Shown: positions 3,714-5,934 of the stretch, one piece after another
Numbering within the stretch: position 1 is the first letter of the stretch
Layout of the letters: every line of letters starts with the position of its first letter
DNA from: JAIVJN01 sp036732565
GTDB lineage: Bacteria > Acidobacteriota > Vicinamibacteria > Vicinamibacterales > UBA2999
Assembly (NCBI GenBank): GCA_036732565.1
Contig: DAINCF010000458.1
Span: 1 to 5,934, forward strand
Direction of reading: 5' to 3'
Length of the DNA stretch: 5,934 nucleotides
Position numbers and translations under genes: made by a program
Notes under the pieces: generated by a model
What the model saw: the letters and a program-made list of their open reading frames with translations, nothing else
Databases searched by the model: none
Told to the model about the DNA's origin: nothing

Positions 3714-5789
3714 TCACCAGTCCGGTGAGAGGTCGTAGCCGGTCGAACTGTTCGTCAGCTGCGTCACCGTTCCCGTGGCAGGGTCCAGCGCGTAGATCTT
3801 GGTGTTGCCGCCACGCGCCGAGGTAAACAGGATGCGGCCGCCGGCGCCCCATGACGGCTCCGCGTCGATGGCGCGATGGTTCGTCAGCCGTGTCTGGCTG
3901 GAGCCGTTCGCGCTCATCGCGTAGAGCTCCGCGTTGCCGTCGCGCGTCGAGGTGAACGCGATCTTGCCGCTGTCCGGCGACCAGGTCGGGAACGCATCGT
4001 CATCCTTGTGCGTCGTCAGGCGGCGAACGTCCGTGCCATCCGGCTTCATCGTGTAGATGTCGAAGTTGCCGTTGCGGTTGCTGGCGAAGGCAATGCGTTG
4101 ACCGTTCGGCGACCACGCGGGGTTCGCGTCCGTCTTCGCGTGCATCGTCACTCGTGTGAGCTGACTGCCGTCGGCGTTCATCACGTAGATGTCGGCGTTG
4201 TTGTTGCGCACCGAGGTGAAGGCGATCTTCGTGCCGTCGGGCGACCAGACCGCCGCGCCGTCGACGAACGAATTCGTCGTCAGCCGCTGGACGCTCGCGC
4301 CGTCCACGTCCATGACGAAGATCTCGGTGCGGTTGTTGTCACGCGTTGACGTGAACAGGATCCGGGTCTTGTCCGGCGACAGCGCTGGCGCGAGATCGAT
4401 GGCCGGGTGCGTGGTCAGGCGGGCGACGCCGGTGCCGTCGGCGCGCATGCCGTAGATCTCGAGGTTGAGCTGCCACCACGAGGCGGAATCGCGCGTGCTG
4501 ACGAACACCACTTCGATCGGGCTGCCCGGAGTGGCGTCGCAGGCGTTGCCGATCCCGTCGCCGTCATAGTCGGTCTGGTCTGGGTTCGCAACGAGACCGC
4601 AGTTGTCCCCCGCGTCCGCGACGCCGTCGTTGTCATCGTCCACGTCGGCCTCGTTCGGCAGACCGTCCGAGTCGCTGTCGTGTAGCTCGTATGCGCCGAT
4701 GTCGAGCCTGCCGTCGCCGATGCGTGGGTAGCCCGCGCCGCGCTGGTCGAACGGCAGCGGATTGTTGCCGGCGTTGAGGGCGAGGCTGCCGGGCAGCAGG
4801 GCGTGCGTCTGCGTCGGTCCGCCGTTCCAGGCGAGCGGGCCGAGCTTGGCATCGGTTTCCGAGAACAGGTTGTAGCCCTGCGAGACGACGCCGGCATCGA
4901 AGCCGTCGACAACGATTGAGTTGCGCACGATCACTTGCCCCGACTCGACCCAGATACCGTTGCTGCCACCGAACACCGGGTTGGGCTCTATGAAGTTGCC
5001 GGTGCTGGTCGAGCTGATCAGCGTCGACGTGCCGCCGAAGTTATAGAGACCGCCACCATAGGACAATGAATGGTTGCCGCTGATCGTCGAATTGATCATG
5101 ACCAGAGCGGCCCGGTTCAGGATGGCTCCACCCACGCCGCTAGAGCGGTTCTCGCTGATAGTCGAACCGATGAGCGTCGCGACGCCACCCCAGTTGTAGA
5201 GGCCGGAGCCTTCGCCAAAGTTGTGGCTGATCGTCGAGCCGGTGACGGTCAGGGCACCCTCGTTGTAGATGCCGCCGCCTTCATGGAACGCGCGGTTTCT
5301 GGTGATGGTCGAATTCTCAACCGTCGCTGTGCCCAGATTGAAGATGCCGCCGCCACCGCTCGGATGCCGCGTGCCGTCGGGCCTTCGATACCCGTCGCCC
5401 GTGCCACCCGTAATCGTCAGCCCGTCTATGAGCACATTGGCGCCGGCGGAAATCATGAAGACTTGACGAGGAAGCGTTTCAGCTGTCTGGATAGGTACGC
5501 CCGACACGGTCAGGAGGTCCGCACCCGGACCGTCGATCGTCAGGCGGCCGGCCGGTTGCACGAAGAGCGTTCCGCCGGCCAGCGCGATGGTCTGCGGCGT
5601 GGCGAAGACCGTCGCGTCGAACTCGATGACATCGTCATCGGGCGTCGCGTTAGCATCCGCGATCGCCTGCCGCAGGCTTCCGGGACCGCTGTCATTCGTG
5701 TTCGTCACCGTGTAAGTCGCCGCCTGTGCCGGCGTGAGACCTACGGACAAGAGCAGACCAGCCACTGTGAGCAGCACACGCAGAGTCAT
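3714..5789 (-). CDS. Exported beta-helix / TSP3-like / TolB-propeller fusion protein
   Basis: A 691-residue protein with a signal peptide (1-23, cleavage likely after AQA). Residues 25-368 form a right-handed parallel beta-helix: TYTVTNTNDSGPGSLRQAIA (25-44) is the usual opening, repeated rungs of the type GGGIYN...STIS.N run from about 146 to 265, and the end YNLFSETDAKLGPLAWNGGP (306-325) to DIGAYE (363-368) matches the choice-of-anchor-Q style ending. Residues 371-418 are an Asp-rich thrombospondin-type-3-like calcium-binding stretch (DSDSDGLP, DVDDDNDGV, DYDGDGIGNACD) with C397/C417. Residues 425-691 hold six PD40/TolB-like repeats (for example WSPDGTKIAFTS at 515-526 then DIYVMNADG at 533-541), a likely six-bladed propeller; the last ends LSPDW. 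The propeller usually binds proteins or peptidoglycan-associated partners, and the helix often binds sugars, so a surface or matrix role is inferred. No LPXTG, PEP-CTERM or membrane anchor follows. GAAAGG (5803-5798) lies 8 bases before the ATG. Confidence 0.92.
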   Translation of the reverse strand: MTLRVLLTVAGLLLSVGLTPAQAATYTVTNTNDSGPGSLRQAIADANATPDDDVIEFDATVFATPQTIALAGGTLFVQPAGRLTIDGPGADLLTVSGVPIQTAETLPRQVFMISAGANVLIDGLTITGGTGDGYRRPDGTRHPSGGGGIFNLGTATVENSTITRNRAFHEGGGIYNEGALTVTGSTISHNFGEGSGLYNWGGVATLIGSTISENRSSGVGGAILNRAALVMINSTISGNHSLSYGGGLYNFGGTSTLISSTSTGNFIEPNPVFGGSNGIWVESGQVIVRNSIVVDGFDAGVVSQGYNLFSETDAKLGPLAWNGGPTQTHALLPGSLALNAGNNPLPFDQRGAGYPRIGDGRLDIGAYELHDSDSDGLPNEADVDDDNDGVADAGDNCGLVANPDQTDYDGDGIGNACDATPGSPIEVVFVSTRDSASWWQLNLEIYGMRADGTGVARLTTHPAIDLAPALSPDKTRILFTSTRDNNRTEIFVMDVDGASVQRLTTNSFVDGAAVWSPDGTKIAFTSVRNNNADIYVMNADGSQLTRVTMHAKTDANPAWSPNGQRIAFASNRNGNFDIYTMKPDGTDVRRLTTHKDDDAFPTWSPDSGKIAFTSTRDGNAELYAMSANGSSQTRLTNHRAIDAEPSWGAGGRILFTSARGGNTKIYALDPATGTVTQLTNSSTGYDLSPDW

Positions 5790-5831
5790 ATCGTCAGCCT
5801 TTCGCTCGATCGCTTGACCGCGGACTGCTGA

Positions 5832-5860
5832 TTGACAGGCGTCCGACGGCCGAGGAGAGT
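5832..5860 (+). promoter_or_regulatory. Possible sigma-70-type promoter, plus strand
   Basis: An exact TTGACA (5832-5837) is followed after 17 bases by GAGAGT (5855-5860), which matches TATAAT at only three positions. It lies in the gap upstream of the 691-residue gene and points right, toward the ATG at 5886. In GC-rich DNA a perfect -35 hexamer is uncommon, but the poor -10 keeps this tentative. Confidence 0.25.
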
Positions 5861-5885
5861 GTGCGGCGGGCAGCCGCTAAAGACC

Positions 5886-5934
5886 ATGGAGGGTTCTACG
5901 GTTTCTGTGTCCGTAGATCTGCGAATTGATCTAG
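5886..5934 (+). CDS. Possible start of a plus-strand gene, cut by window edge
   Basis: From the ATG at 5886 the plus strand is open to the end of the window and reads MEGSTVSVSVDLRIDL. It would be divergent from the 691-residue gene, with 96 bp between the two starts. There is no good Shine-Dalgarno before the ATG, and 16 residues are too few to recognise a family. It could equally be non-coding. Confidence 0.25.
   Translation, partial: MEGSTVSVSVDLRIDL
5896..5916. other. Small hairpin near the right edge
   Basis: CTACGG (5896-5901) and CCGTAG (5911-5916) form a perfect 6-bp stem around a 9-base loop. A second inverted pair, TAGATC (5914-5919) and GATCTA (5928-5933), overlaps its right arm, so the two stems would exclude each other. 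No T-run follows either strand. It may be chance. Confidence 0.3.

Noticed and set aside
3136..3826. Long plus-strand frames and a minus-strand frame (3446-3670) across the second array
   Set aside because: Low-complexity translation of the repeats plus antisense of the receiver and propeller genes; no family features.
5070..5831. Plus-strand open frame of 253 codons
   Set aside because: Antisense shadow of the beta-helix region; the minus strand has clear domain structure.
5896..5934. Another GTAG-headed REP at the right edge
   Set aside because: GTAG occurs, but the following palindrome is AT-rich, short and unlike the other elements; it is also cut by the window edge.

Overview
The window is GC-rich bacterial DNA holding six complete genes that can be supported, one partial gene at the left edge and a possible partial gene at the right edge. 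There are no rRNA, tRNA, CRISPR or transposase genes. Most products are exported, with clear signal peptides. The small secreted protein with a 'VTGCLKE' motif, the beta-helix protein with a choice-of-anchor-Q-like end, the TolB-type propeller repeats and the GTAG-headed intergenic hairpins together suggest a soil-type Acidobacteriota (perhaps a Vicinamibacteria relative). This is inference from style, not from a marker gene.

Layout from left to right. Positions 1-282 (minus) hold the N-terminal part of a class I-like nitronate monooxygenase. An 87-bp divergent gap follows, with a 7-bp hairpin just in front of a strong Shine-Dalgarno. Two plus-strand genes lie 20 bp apart (370-864 and 885-1025): a secreted protein of unknown function and a 46-residue bacterial metallothionein-like protein. 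They probably form an operon. A 137-bp inverted repeat (1039-1175) sits between this operon and a convergent minus-strand gene.

From 1183 to 5789 everything is on the minus strand. In transcription order it reads: a 691-residue exported fusion (parallel beta-helix, then thrombospondin-type-3-like Ca-binding repeats, then a six-repeat TolB/PD40 propeller); a ~320-bp array of short GGTTC..CACG repeats; a receiver-only response regulator; an exported endonuclease/exonuclease/phosphatase (EEP) family enzyme whose usual GDFN motif reads GSFN; and an exported 162-residue protein of unknown function. GTAG-headed hairpins lie directly after the response regulator and after the EEP gene.

The coding content is mostly recognisable. 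The least explained material is intergenic. First, there is a degenerate 10-18-bp repeat family built on GGTTC and CACG, present as two arrays that each reverse orientation in the middle and so fold into long hairpins. Second, there are REP-like hairpins with a covarying stem, one of which supplies the stop codon of the response regulator. No pathway links the genes clearly; the shared theme is export and the cell surface, plus metal handling in the metallothionein pair.
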